Below are positions 27,508-38,400 of a DNA stretch of 64,000 bases, in pieces (the first letter of the stretch is position 1; each line of letters begins with the position of its first letter). The notes beneath the pieces are model-generated. The model did not search any database. It saw only the letters and a list, made by a program, of their open reading frames with translations, and had not been told where the DNA came from. The stretch comes from Pseudomonas graminis (GTDB lineage: Bacteria > Pseudomonadota > Gammaproteobacteria > Pseudomonadales > Pseudomonadaceae): NCBI RefSeq assembly GCF_002093745.1, contig NZ_MTSB01000002.1, forward strand, positions 186,001-250,000. The letters run 5' to 3'. The position numbers and the translations under genes are program-made.

Positions 27508-28628
27508 TGCAACTGGCTTTCGTGCTCTACAAATATTTCCCGTTTGGCGGCCTGCAACGCGATTTCATGCGCATCGCGCTGGAATGCCAGCAGCGTGGTC
27601 ATCAGATTCGTGTCTACACCCTGATCTGGGAAGGCGATGTGCCGCCAGGTTTTGAGGTGCTGGTTGCGCCGGTCAAAGCGTTTTTCAATCATCGGCGCAA
27701 CGAGAAACTCAGTGCGTGGATGGACGCGGACCTCGCGAAACGTCCGGTGGACCGCCTGATCGGCTTCAACAAGATGCCGGGCCTGGATGTGTATTACGCC
27801 GCCGATGGCTGTTTCGAGGACAAGGCACAGAACCTGCGCAGCCCGCTGTATCGCAAGTGGGGGCGTTATCGCCACTTCGCCGATTACGAGCGTGCAGTGT
27901 TCGCCAAGGACTCGAAAACCCAGGTGCTGATGATTTCAGAAGTGCAGCAGCCACTGTTCATCAAGCATTACGACACGCCGTTGTCGCGTTTCCACCTGCT
28001 GCCGCCGGGTATTTCCCAGGATCGCCGCGCGCCGCCTGACGCGCCACAGATTCGTGCCGACTTTCGCAAAGAATTCGGTCTGGCCGACGATGACCGGTTA
28101 TTGGTGCAGATCGGCTCCGGTTTCAAGACCAAGGGCGTGGATCGCAGCCTGAAAGCACTCGCGGCGCTGCCGGCGGACATGAAGAAACGCACGCGCCTGT
28201 TTGTAATCGGCCAGGATGACCCCAAAGTATTCCAGCTGCAGAGCGCTGCGCTGGGCTTGGGCGATCAGGTGACGTTCATGAAAGGGCGCAGTGATATTCC
28301 GCGCTTCCTGCTCGGCGCCGATCTGTTGATCCATCCGGCTTATAACGAGAACACCGGTACGGTGCTGCTCGAAGCGCTGGTGGCCGGTTTGCCGGTCCTG
28401 GTCAGTGCGGTGTGCGGTTACGCTCACTATATTGCCGAAGCCGATTGCGGGCGGGTTCTGGACGAGCCGTTCGATCAGGCGCAACTCAATCGCTATCTGG
28501 CGAGCATGCTCGAGGACGATGCCGCGCGCAGCGCCTGGAGCCGCAATGGCCTGACCTTTGCGGACACAGCAGACCTTTACAGCATGCCGCAACACGCTGC
28601 GGATGTGATTCTGGCGGAGCACTATTGA
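27507..28628 (+). CDS. waaG: LPS core glycosyltransferase WaaG (GT4)
   Basis: This 373-residue GT4 enzyme adds the first outer-core sugar to heptose II; in P. aeruginosa the WaaG sugar is galactosamine. It begins MQLAFVLYKYFPFGGLQRD, the typical WaaG N-terminus. The C-terminal Rossmann half carries the EX7E-type donor site in PAYNENTGTVLLEALVAG. The ATG lies in an ATGA overlap with waaC, and its own stop overlaps the waaP start the same way. Confidence 0.93.
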   Translation: MQLAFVLYKYFPFGGLQRDFMRIALECQQRGHQIRVYTLIWEGDVPPGFEVLVAPVKAFFNHRRNEKLSAWMDADLAKRPVDRLIGFNKMPGLDVYYAADGCFEDKAQNLRSPLYRKWGRYRHFADYERAVFAKDSKTQVLMISEVQQPLFIKHYDTPLSRFHLLPPGISQDRRAPPDAPQIRADFRKEFGLADDDRLLVQIGSGFKTKGVDRSLKALAALPADMKKRTRLFVIGQDDPKVFQLQSAALGLGDQVTFMKGRSDIPRFLLGADLLIHPAYNENTGTVLLEALVAGLPVLVSAVCGYAHYIAEADCGRVLDEPFDQAQLNRYLASMLEDDAARSAWSRNGLTFADTADLYSMPQHAADVILAEHY

Positions 28629-29434
28629 TGAAGCTGTTCCTTGCTGAACCGTTCAAGAGCCTGTGGGCCGGGCGCGATGCATTCGCCGAGGTCGAGGGCC
28701 TGAGCGGTGAGGTCTATCGCGAGCTGGAAGGGCGTCGCACGCTGCGCACCGAAGTCGACGGGCGCGGCTACTTCGTCAAGATCCACCGCGGCATCGGCTG
28801 GGGCGAGATTGCCAAGAACCTGGCAACCGCCAAGCTGCCGGTGCTGGGCGCGGGCAAGGAATGGGATGCCATCGAGCGTCTGCATGAGGTCGGTGTACCG
28901 ACCATGACCGCTGTGGCGTATGGCGAGCGGGGCAGCAATCCTGCCGCGCAGCATTCGTTCATCGTCACCGAGGAACTGGCACCCACCACCAGCCTGGAAG
29001 ACGTCAGCCTCAATTGGCGTAACGAGCCACCCGAGCCGCGCTTGAAAAGGGCATTCATTGCCGAAGTCGCGCGGCTGGTCGGGATGATGCACCGCGCAGG
29101 CGTCAACCACCGCGACTGCTACATCTGTCATTTTCTGTTGCACACCGACAAACCGGTGACGGCCGACGATTTCAAACTGTCGGTCATCGACCTGCACCGT
29201 GCCCAGACGCGACGGGCGATTACCCCGCGCTGGCGCAACAAGGATTTGGCTGCGCTGTACTTTTCGGCGCTGGACATCGGCCTGACCCGACGCGACAAGC
29301 TGCGTTTTCTCAAAGACTATTTCCAGAAGCCGTTGCGCGACATTTTGCTCAAGGAAGCCGCACTGCTGGCCTGGCTGGATAAAAAAGCCGACAAGTTGTA
29401 TCAGCGCAAAGTGCGTTACGGGGACGCGCTCTGA
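28628..29434 (+). CDS. waaP: LPS core heptose(I) kinase WaaP (RfaP)
   Basis: WaaP phosphorylates heptose I, which is important for outer-membrane integrity and, in P. aeruginosa, for viability. The 268-residue kinase-fold protein has the nucleotide-binding Lys in GRGYFVKIHRG, the catalytic Asp in NHRDCYICHFLLH and a metal-binding Asp in LSVIDLHRAQ. ATGA overlaps at both ends place it mid-operon. It is the best-conserved of the five kinase genes in this locus. Confidence 0.95.
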   Translation: MKLFLAEPFKSLWAGRDAFAEVEGLSGEVYRELEGRRTLRTEVDGRGYFVKIHRGIGWGEIAKNLATAKLPVLGAGKEWDAIERLHEVGVPTMTAVAYGERGSNPAAQHSFIVTEELAPTTSLEDVSLNWRNEPPEPRLKRAFIAEVARLVGMMHRAGVNHRDCYICHFLLHTDKPVTADDFKLSVIDLHRAQTRRAITPRWRNKDLAALYFSALDIGLTRRDKLRFLKDYFQKPLRDILLKEAALLAWLDKKADKLYQRKVRYGDAL

Positions 29435-30168
29435 TGGCGGGCTGGAACCTTGAACCCGAGTACGCCTCTCTGGCGCACGACTTCGGCAGTCTGGACGCCG
29501 TGTTTGCCCTGGAAGGGCATCGCCTGACCCGGGACCCGCTTTCCGAGGTTATCCGTGTCGAGCGTGGCGGGGTCAACTATTACGTCAAACGCTATGTGGG
29601 CGCGGGCAAAGGCCTGCGCCGTTACATGGGCAAGCCCAGGGTCAAGTCCGAATGGCAGAACCTCAAGCGGTTTGCCAAGTGGGGCATTCCCACCGCCGAA
29701 GTGGTGGCCTGGGGGCTGGAGCGCAATGGCGCTTCCTATGATCGCGGTGCGCTGATCACACGTGAATTACCGAACACCGAAGACCTGTCTGCGCTGGCGC
29801 AGCGCAAGGATTCGCGCTTGGCCGACAGGCAGTGGGTCGAGGGCATAAGCCAGCAGTTGGCGGCCTATACGCGGATCATGCACGACAACCATTTCACCCA
29901 TAACGATTTGAAATGGCGCAATCTGCTGGTCGATGACGAGGGCAAGCTGTTCTTCATCGATTGCCCCAACGGTGCGTTCTGGTGGAGCTTCATGCTGCGC
30001 TACCGGATCACCAAGGACCTGGCGTGCCTGGACAAGGTCGCCAAGTATCATTTATCGGCCACCCAGCGCCTGCGTTTCTATCTGCTCTACCGTCAGCGCA
30101 CGCGTTTGAACGCCTCCGACAAAAAACGTATTCGACATATCGTCAGCTTTTTCGAGGGCCGTGAATGA
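29434..30168 (+). CDS. WaaP/InaA-family LPS core kinase (first accessory kinase)
   Basis: This 244-residue protein-kinase-like enzyme presumably phosphorylates a core heptose. It has a Lys-containing strand (GGVNYYVKRYVGAGKG), a catalytic loop FTHNDLKWRNLL with the HxDLxxxN pattern intact, and a metal-binding Asp in FFIDCPNG. It overlaps waaP by one base (TGATG) and the next kinase gene by four bases. By position it matches the gene after waaP in P. aeruginosa (wapP region); which symbol applies is uncertain. Confidence 0.88.
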   Translation: MAGWNLEPEYASLAHDFGSLDAVFALEGHRLTRDPLSEVIRVERGGVNYYVKRYVGAGKGLRRYMGKPRVKSEWQNLKRFAKWGIPTAEVVAWGLERNGASYDRGALITRELPNTEDLSALAQRKDSRLADRQWVEGISQQLAAYTRIMHDNHFTHNDLKWRNLLVDDEGKLFFIDCPNGAFWWSFMLRYRITKDLACLDKVAKYHLSATQRLRFYLLYRQRTRLNASDKKRIRHIVSFFEGRE

Positions 30169-30944
30169 GCGTTTTTATTGCCAGTGCCGACCAGCCTTTA
30201 CTGGCGCGTCATCACCTGGCTGATTTTGAATCGCTTTGGAACATCCGGCTCGATGCGGTCGATGAACCCAACACCGGGCGTGGCGGGTGGAGCAGTGTGT
30301 TTCGCCTCGATCTGGACGGCCAGGGGTTCTACCTCAAACGCCAGAGCAATTACCTGACGTATACCTTGCATCACCCGTTCGGCGAGCCGTCCTTCTCTCG
30401 CGAGTTTCGCAACATCAGCCGCTATCGCAAGCTGGGCATTCCGGCGCTGCAAGCGGTGTTCTATGGCGAGCAGAAGGTCGACGGCGAACACCGCGCGATC
30501 CTGATGACCCGGGCGCTGGACGGCTGGACCGATCTCGATGAGCTGTTGCAGCAATGGAGCAGCCTTGATGCGGGTCAGCGTCTGGCGATCCTTCAGGCCT
30601 GTGGCCGCCTGGCACACACGCTGCACGGCGCACGGCAGGTCCACGGCTGCTTCTACCCCAAGCATATTTTTCTCCGGCCCGGTGGCTCGGGGTATCTGGC
30701 GCAACTGATCGACCTGGAAAAAACCCGCCCGGTGATCTTCGGCAAGCGTGACCTTGCCCGGGATCTGGAGCCGCTGCTGCGTCGTGCGCAGGTATGGAGT
30801 GAAGGCGAGCGGCGCGAGTTGTTGGCGGCCTACCTGCAAGCCAGCCCCGACAGCGCTCTGGTCGATGCCTGGAGCGTACGACTGGGCAGGCGCAGTGACC
30901 ATAAACGTGACCTTCAACACCGCAATGATAAAGAGACCCGTTGA
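30165..30944 (+). CDS. InaA-family LPS kinase-like protein (second accessory kinase)
   Basis: This is a 259-residue InaA/WaaP-type kinase fold. The nucleotide-binding strand is GQGFYLKRQSNYLTYT and the metal-loop equivalent is AQLIDLEKTRPV. The catalytic loop reads VHGCFYPKHIFL. Against HRDCYICH of WaaP, the catalytic Asp position holds Cys. I recall a similar HG(C/L)xYPKH loop in other InaA proteins, so this is a family trait rather than a local mutation. Activity is therefore uncertain. It overlaps both neighbours (4 bases upstream, 1 base downstream). Confidence 0.85.
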   Translation: MSVFIASADQPLLARHHLADFESLWNIRLDAVDEPNTGRGGWSSVFRLDLDGQGFYLKRQSNYLTYTLHHPFGEPSFSREFRNISRYRKLGIPALQAVFYGEQKVDGEHRAILMTRALDGWTDLDELLQQWSSLDAGQRLAILQACGRLAHTLHGARQVHGCFYPKHIFLRPGGSGYLAQLIDLEKTRPVIFGKRDLARDLEPLLRRAQVWSEGERRELLAAYLQASPDSALVDAWSVRLGRRSDHKRDLQHRNDKETR

Positions 30945-32389
30945 TGCGCTTGTCTGAACTCAAGAACGCCGGTCGTAACCCGGCGTTGCCGATGAGCCTG
31001 ACGCTGGCCGATGCAGCCGGCCCGGCTGAACTGCAACTGCTGACCCTGCTGCGCGTCTTGCCGGGTCAGCGGTATGTGGGGGCGGGTGTATGGCGGGGGC
31101 GGACGGTGCTGGCAAAACTGCTGGTGGGCGACAAGGCCGCCCGGCACTTTCAGCGTGAACTGGCTGGCGTGCGTCTGCTTGCCGAGCAAGGGCTGACCAC
31201 ACCGCTGTTGCTGGCCGATGGCTTGCAGGAGGGCGAAGGTGGCTGGCTGCTGTTTGAATTTCTGGAGCAGGCGTCGAGTCTGGGTGACGCCTGGAACGCG
31301 GTCAGGGATCTGCCGCCGCTGGCCGACGAACAGCAAGCGGTGCTGGGTGAGGCGCTGACCGCCATTGCCTTGCAACATGCCAAAGGCTTGTGGCAGGAAG
31401 ACCTGCACCTGGACAACCTGTTGCGCCACAAAGGACAGTTGTACCTGATCGATGGCGCGGGCATTCGCGCCGAACAGGCCGGGCAGCCGCTGTCCCGGCA
31501 GAAGGTGCTGGAAAACCTCGGCGTGTTCTTTGCCCAGTTGCCCCGCGCCTTTGCGCCATTTACCGAAGAACTGCTGGTGTATTACCTGCTCAGCAATGCC
31601 GAGCATGGCCTGCCGATGGAAGCGCTGCAAAAGCAGATCGACAAGGTCCGCAGTTGGCGCCTCAAGGATTTCATGGGCAAGACGGTGCGCGACTGCAGCC
31701 TGTTCAGTGTCAAGGACAGCGCCTCGGTGTTCCGCGCCATGCGCCGCGAGAAAGAAACCGCGATGCTGCCAGTGCTGGACCAGGCCGATGCGTTGCTCGA
31801 CAAGGGCCATCTGTACAAAACCGGTGGCGCGGCGAGCGTTGGCCGTGTCGAGGCCAATGGTCGTGCGCTGGTCATCAAGCGTTACAACATCAAGAACTTC
31901 AGTCACTGGCTCAAGCGTTTCTGGCGTCCCAGCCGTGCCTGGCATTCGTGGCGTGAAGGCAACCGCCTGATGTTTCTCGGTATCGCCACGCCCAAGCCGC
32001 TGGCAGTGCAGGAGCAACGCTTCCTCGGTTTGCGCAGCAAAGCCTGGTTGGTCACCGAGTTTCTGGACGGGCCGGACATCATCGAGCGCTTCGCCCCCCA
32101 TGTCGAAAGCGGTGATGCACCTGAGGCCGAGTTGCTGGCCCTGGATCAGCTGTTCGCGCAGCTCATTCAGGAGCGCATCAGTCATGGTGATTTCAAGGGG
32201 CACAACCTGTTCTGGCACAAGGATCGCTGGGCAATGATCGATCTGGATGCCATGCAGCAGCACGGTTCGCAATCGTCATTCGCGTCGGCCTATGCCCGCG
32301 ACCGGGCGCGCTTCATGCGTAACTGGCCGGCGCACAGTGCGCTGCACCAGAGGCTGGAGCAGCGCTTGCCGAAAGTCGCGCAGGGCTGA
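30944..32389 (+). CDS. two-domain LPS kinase-like protein
   Basis: This 481-residue protein consists of two tandem kinase-like domains. The first (about 35-260) has a catalytic-loop-like LWQEDLHLDNLL and LIDGAGI. The second (about 270-480) has NGRALVIKRYN, the loop ISHGDFKGHNLF and AMIDLDAMQ. Both loops keep the Asp. It probably acts on the LPS core, as the P. aeruginosa gene in this position is a putative core kinase. The ATG at 30944 overlaps the previous stop. It ends the waaF-led operon; the next gene on this strand begins 6.5 kb later, past the oppositely oriented giant gene. Confidence 0.87.
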   Translation: MRLSELKNAGRNPALPMSLTLADAAGPAELQLLTLLRVLPGQRYVGAGVWRGRTVLAKLLVGDKAARHFQRELAGVRLLAEQGLTTPLLLADGLQEGEGGWLLFEFLEQASSLGDAWNAVRDLPPLADEQQAVLGEALTAIALQHAKGLWQEDLHLDNLLRHKGQLYLIDGAGIRAEQAGQPLSRQKVLENLGVFFAQLPRAFAPFTEELLVYYLLSNAEHGLPMEALQKQIDKVRSWRLKDFMGKTVRDCSLFSVKDSASVFRAMRREKETAMLPVLDQADALLDKGHLYKTGGAASVGRVEANGRALVIKRYNIKNFSHWLKRFWRPSRAWHSWREGNRLMFLGIATPKPLAVQEQRFLGLRSKAWLVTEFLDGPDIIERFAPHVESGDAPEAELLALDQLFAQLIQERISHGDFKGHNLFWHKDRWAMIDLDAMQQHGSQSSFASAYARDRARFMRNWPAHSALHQRLEQRLPKVAQG

Positions 32390-32416
32390 GCCTGCGCGTG
32401 GGGTGGGGGACGCGCT

Positions 32417-35400
32417 TCAGCCGACTCGTGTGAGGTTCATCTCTTTCAGTGCCGCCACCAACGCGTCCATGTCGTCGTAGGGGATGAGATGCACGCGCGG
32501 CCAGCGGACACGTTCTACATACAGCTTGCCCTGGTCATTGACCAATATCGGTGTGCGGTAAATCCAGGTGTCTCGTGCGCGATGGACGATGGTCTGCAGG
32601 TCGCCTTCGCCCTGTTGCACCAGAAACATGCCCGGCCGGGGAAGCCGTTGTTCAATCGTCAGTGGCTGCTGCGGCCTAATGGTATTGGGCAGTTGCGGCA
32701 CTTCCATCTCGACTCGATAGTCGCCTTTGATGTGGACCTGGGTCGTCGATATATTTCCGGAGACCAGTTCCCCCGGATCCGGCATCACGCCCCTTGATTG
32801 CCCCGGTGCCACATCGATGACCCGCAGACCGATCCCGCCTTCCAGTTCGGCAAGGCCGGGTACGACGCCTTGGTAGATATTGGAATGGCTGTTGCCGACC
32901 AGCGCGATCCACTTGTGTGAACCCATGACGTCCTGATGCTTGCGTATCGTGCGTGACGCAAAGTAATTCATCATCTGCTGGCGAGTGAGGGAATCTTCGC
33001 TGGCAATGTCACTGAGGTGGTAGCTGGCCGCGCAATCGATGGCCCTGACTTCCATGCCATGCTGGCGCGTTTTGATGACCAACTGCTCGAAGGTGTAGAC
33101 CTTGTCCGGGTCGGTATGATGCCCCCGGTCCAGCACTTTCAAGTCATGCAGCAGGGTTTTGCTCATCTGGCCGGTTTCGAAGAAGCGGTCCAGGTCCGCC
33201 TGATGCAGGTCGGTCAGCAAGTGTTCCATGTACAGCGTCCTGACGTTTTGCTGTGACAGCAGCGGCAGGTTGTCGATGATCATTTTTTTGCTGGCGACCG
33301 AAAAGTGCGACTCGCCGATCACGAGACTGTCGGTGTGGCGGTACAGGGTCTCAAACAACTCCGGCACGCTTGTCTGAGGCTTGATGGCTGGCAAGGCAGG
33401 ACGAGGCGGAAGTTGTGCGGCGCTGATCGTGGCGGCGTTTTTTTGCAGCGTCTTGCGGCGCAGGGCGAAAGCATCGCGCACTGCATCCAGTTCAGGGTCA
33501 TCGAAAAAGTACTCCATATCGAGCCCTTTCTTTTCGAAGTTCGCCAGCCGGTGCAGGTTGGTCCGGGTCTCCAGGGGCATTTCGTAGGTTGTGTCAGCCA
33601 GTGATTGCTGGATCGCCGTCGCCGGACGCTCGGCATTCCAGTCTTCGGGCGCTACACGCAACCAGGCCCCTTTTTCGTCCTGAACGAATCCGTACTGGCC
33701 TGCCCAGCGCTCGCCATCCGGGAGCGCGGCCGGGCTTCTCAGTTCTCGCAGCAGCATGTCATCCAGAGGCGTAGGTGCCGGCAATGGCGCCATTGGCACA
33801 ATAAGCGCCGGATCGGCGAACGCAACCGTGAAGTCACAGCGGGTCGGCAGGTGCTGACCGGGCAATCCGCTGCTGCCCTGAATGATGCGCGTCGGGCGAC
33901 CGGCAGGGATGTCATGCACATGCACGCTGACCACGCCCTGCATCTCGGCAATGCCGGGAATCTGGTCATTTGCTGTGGCAAGCCTTTGGTCCAGCAAGGC
34001 AACCCAGCGTCGCGTGGGGGCTGATGCGATGTCACTGTTGATGAGCGTATGGCCGAAGAAGGTGCTCATTTTTTGAGCAGCAGCCGGGTCGTTGGCTGCG
34101 CTTGCTACCGGATGACTGCTGAACGGGTAGCTGATTGAAGAACTGAACGGGCGCACCTCGATGCCGTAGCGGTGCGCGGCCTTGATCACATGGTAGTAAT
34201 CGTAATCAGTGCTCGAGTTGTTCAATGCACCCCGGTTGGTATCGTTCAGATAATGTTTGATTTCATGCGAGCCGGAGCGGCTCTTTTTGCCCAGCTGGCG
34301 ATATCGGGCGAGTTTTGCCAGGTGTTTGTCGGTCAGCAGGTGTTCGATGTACAGCACTTCGACACGCTGTTCGGCCAACAGGGGCATGTTGAGCAGCAAC
34401 AATCGCTTGCTGGCAACCGATTTGGGGGCCTCGCTGAAGATCAGACCGTTGCTGTGCGCAAAGACATGTTCGATCAGGTTGTCGACGGCAACAGGCGGTG
34501 TCAGTGGCGGCAGCGGCGGCTTGGGCGGTGGCGTGAATCCGGCGAGAAATGCCTGGGCGTCCTGGTAGAGTTTTTCCCGACGCGCCACGAAACTCTGCCG
34601 CAGGTCGGCGAAATAGCTTTCGAAGTAGGCTTCCATGCCGATCCCGGTCGGGTCGTAAGGCCTGTTGCTCAGTACCACCTCCAGCGCCGACTGCATGGCG
34701 GGCGGCATCTCGTATTCGCTTGGGATGGACCCCGTGCTGGTGCCCGGTGTTTCCGGCGCCAACGGGCCGTAAGGCTGTGAATCACCCACACCGCCACCAC
34801 GCAGGCGTTGCTGGCCGACAAGCTGCCATTGCTGGTCGGCATCAAGGTGAACCGGCTGATTGCCGAAGAAGGCGAACGGGTTGGCGGGATCGACGATTTG
34901 CCAGCAGCGCAACTGCGCGTCGTACTGCACCTGAAAGGTTCTGCCGGACAGTTCGATGTAGCGTTGGCCGTTGACCAGGCACACGCCTCTGGCATGGCCG
35001 GCAGCGATGCGTGGCACGTCATGCAGAGAAAGATCGACCGCCCTGTCAATGCGCAACCCCGAAGGGGCGCGAGGTGCGGCATTGAACACCGGGGCAAGGG
35101 GTTGCCAGTTGCCGCCTGCTTCCCTGACGGCGTATTGGCCGGTTGCCCTTGGCGGGGCCGAGGACACCGGGGTCGCGTGAAACACCGGGGCGTGGCCGTT
35201 GGCATTTGGCCTGCCGACCAGAAAGACCTGCTCCTGCAGTTCCACCGGGTACAGGTGTTCGTAACGCGGCACGGAAGACTGCTGGCGGAACGAGCGCAGT
35301 ACCGGGGTAGCCTCTTGGCTGTGTTCGAGCTGGTGCAAAACCCCGCCGAAGCCTTTCAGGCCTGTCAGCAGGTCGCCGCCCGCGCCGAGGCCGTTGAACA

Positions 35401-38400
35401 ATGCGGCAAGCACGTAAACCCCGGCACGCTCCTGATCACCCTTGGTCAGGGCTTCAAGTGCTCGTCCGCTGTCATGCAGCACCAGCAGGCTGCCCACCGC
35501 AAAGCTGGCCGGGGGGAAGGGCAGGGTCAGCGCCGTGGCGATCAGCTCGACGCTGTTCCAGATCAGTCGCGACAACATGTCGTTACGGCCGGTGGTGGTT
35601 TCTTCTACGTCCCGCAACCTGCGCTCGATCGGCCGGTTGTAGCAGGTGTCGGCAAAGTCGGAAATGAATGCTTTGGGGATCACGGGCGGCTTGTCGGCGT
35701 TGTTCTGCTGCATGTCGCGCAGGAAGAATGACAAGGTACGGCGTGCGTCGATCCGGCAGCGGTCCTTGTAGTAGTCGATCATGCCCGCGGTATCCAGCGA
35801 GCGAACGAAATCGCTGAACAGGCGGAACTCGATGCCGTCGGGTGCCTGTGGTGTGTACAGCAGCGCGGAGTGCCGGATCTGCATCGGCAGGATGACCACG
35901 CAACCTTGCACGGTTTCGATCTGGCTCAGCGGCGTGGAGGGAGTGACCAGTTGGTCGACGCCGTTCAGCCCGGAAGCAATAAGGGCTTTATCCACATTTA
36001 TGTGCAGCGGGTAAAGCAGGTATTGCTCGCGTGTGGTCGCATCGTCGAGGTGCGCGTTATCCAGTGACGGTTTCAGCCAGGCGTACTGCGCCGCATCGAC
36101 ATGGCCTTTGAGGAGGCTGCGCAGGGCCGCGGCCTGCATCTGCAACCGGGTGATCAGGACGCTGGCCCTGCGCCGATACTCATAGCCCTGATCGTCGGGG
36201 TTGAGCAGCGTGCGTCTGACCAGGGCAATGTAATCGTCTGCCAGCCACTTGCCGCGCACCGAACCGGCCACCGCTGCCGGCGACAAGGCGCTGAGGTCGA
36301 CGCCCTCCGGACCGCTGAAGGTGGCCTGCGTGTCGGCGGAGGTGCGAACAGGGTCGATGCTGTCGTCATAGCCCTTGAGCAGCATGTCGGTGTAGGTCAG
36401 CGTTTCGCGCTCGCTGGTGATCACGATGAGGTCGGGGTCTACCGTGCCGGTGGGCACGCCCAGCAACTTGCCGATCTGCTGGGAGGCGCGCTGGTGAACG
36501 TAGTCCTTGAACGGCTGGACCCGAGCATGAGGCTGTGCCTGATAATTGCCGAGGGCGCCGCCGACAGCCTCTTCCAGGGCCAGCAGTTCCTGACGCTGTG
36601 AACGACTGGCACGCAGATACCAGTCCGGCGTGTGACGGGCCTGTTCGGAGAGCGTGACGCGTACTTGTTCATCGGTGAAGCCGCGCAAGGCCGCTTCGCA
36701 GTCCGGGTGGTCAATGAACTGGATGAAATCATCCTCGGGGTGGGGTTTCAGCCGGAGTGCCGTCAGGTGTTGCTCAAGTTCCGGGCGAGCGGCAACCTCC
36801 ACCTGAGTGAGCAGGTAGTCGGTCATTGCCGGCGATGCGCTCCAGCCGACGATCTCATGCAGCAATCGGGTTTCATCTTCGAAAGCCTTGAACGGCTGTC
36901 CGGGGGCGTCCAGCGCAAGCATGACCAGTCGCTCCGTGTGACCCTCAGCGTCCTGCTTGCGGAACACCAGCAGCCTGGCCATCACGTTGCGGCCGTTCAG
37001 CTTTATCTGCTGCACGCGCAATGCCGGATCAGGCCTGCCCTGCGGCACACGCGCCAGCGCCTCGACAATGTTGAAATCTCCGGGCTGGATGTGGCCCTGC
37101 ATCTTTGACGCCCAGGCCAGTGCGGTCAGCCGGGTGCGTGCCAGCATGGCCAGCAGTTTTCGGTTGTGTTCTTGCTGGTAGGCCGCCTTTTGAAAGTCGC
37201 CGAAGACTGCCCGCAGATCCAGTTCGGCAATCAGCCCGACGAGGTAGGACGGGGTCAGGGCGGCGCAGGCGATGTCCAGCGGCTCGCCATCAAGGCGGAT
37301 GACGGTCTGCTCCAGAAAGTCCGAACCGGCGACCTCGTCATTCAGGTGCAGGCCATAAAGTGCCAGCTCGATCAGCGAGCGTGTCACGTGATAGGTCTCG
37401 CCCGTCAACGGCAGCGTGCGGCGCGTGTCGATGGTCAGTGCGCCAGGGGCCAGGTCAAGCCCCAGATCGTCGGCCAGCCGTGCGCGTAAACGAGCATCGG
37501 CGAACTGCTCCGGGGACGCGGCACTGCCCAGCACGCTGAGCATGGCGGCATGCGCTTCATCGTAGCGGCGCAGGTGCCCGGCGTAGGCTTGCAGGTCTGC
37601 CTTGCTGGCGATCTTCATCCAGTCCGGCATGTCCCGCTGATACTGACGTTGCCGGTTGGTCAGTTCTCGCAGTTCGAGCATGGACGCAGGGCCGAACAGG
37701 CCGCCCATGTCGATGGCTTCCTGAATCAGTGCCCGACGTTCGTGCCGGTCTTCGCTGCCAGGTCGTTCGCAGGCGTAACGAATGTCGTTGCGCTGCTTGT
37801 TCAGCAGACGGTCGAAGGCATACACGAACGGCGCCGTGGTCACCGGTTTGACGTGCAGGTCGGCGGCGCTGAACGGTTCGAGGTACAGGTCGGCGTCCTG
37901 GCTGATCGCAGCCAGTGGTTCTTGATGACGTCTTTCCATGCAGTTGAACAGTGCGCCGCGCAACCTCGGCGTGTTCAGCCAGCGTGCAAGGTTATGCGCC
38001 ATCTGTGCCTGGCTGGCGAAGCCCATGATGCCGATCCCGGGGAGCATCAGCAGCGTGTGCTCCGTTTCCAGGGATATCGTCAGCACGCCGGCCAGTTCGA
38101 CCTGCTCGTCATCGTGCAATTGCACCGACAGCGAAGAGTAGACCGGCGCAGGGTCGTGCGGCTGCTCTGCCGGGTCCGGCAGGCAGGCAAGATAGCCGCT
38201 CTCCAGGTCGCGCTCGTGAATCCTGACGCTCGCTTCGTCACGCACTGCACGCTGCAGCGCAGGCACCAGTCGTTCACGGCGGCTTTCGCCGGTTTCTCCG
38301 GGGACCAGCCAGTAGTCATCGACCTGTTGCAGCAGGCTGAAGATTTCCAGTTCTCGCTCGGAGACGTCGCTGCCGCCGAGGGCGGCCAACAGCGCATCGC

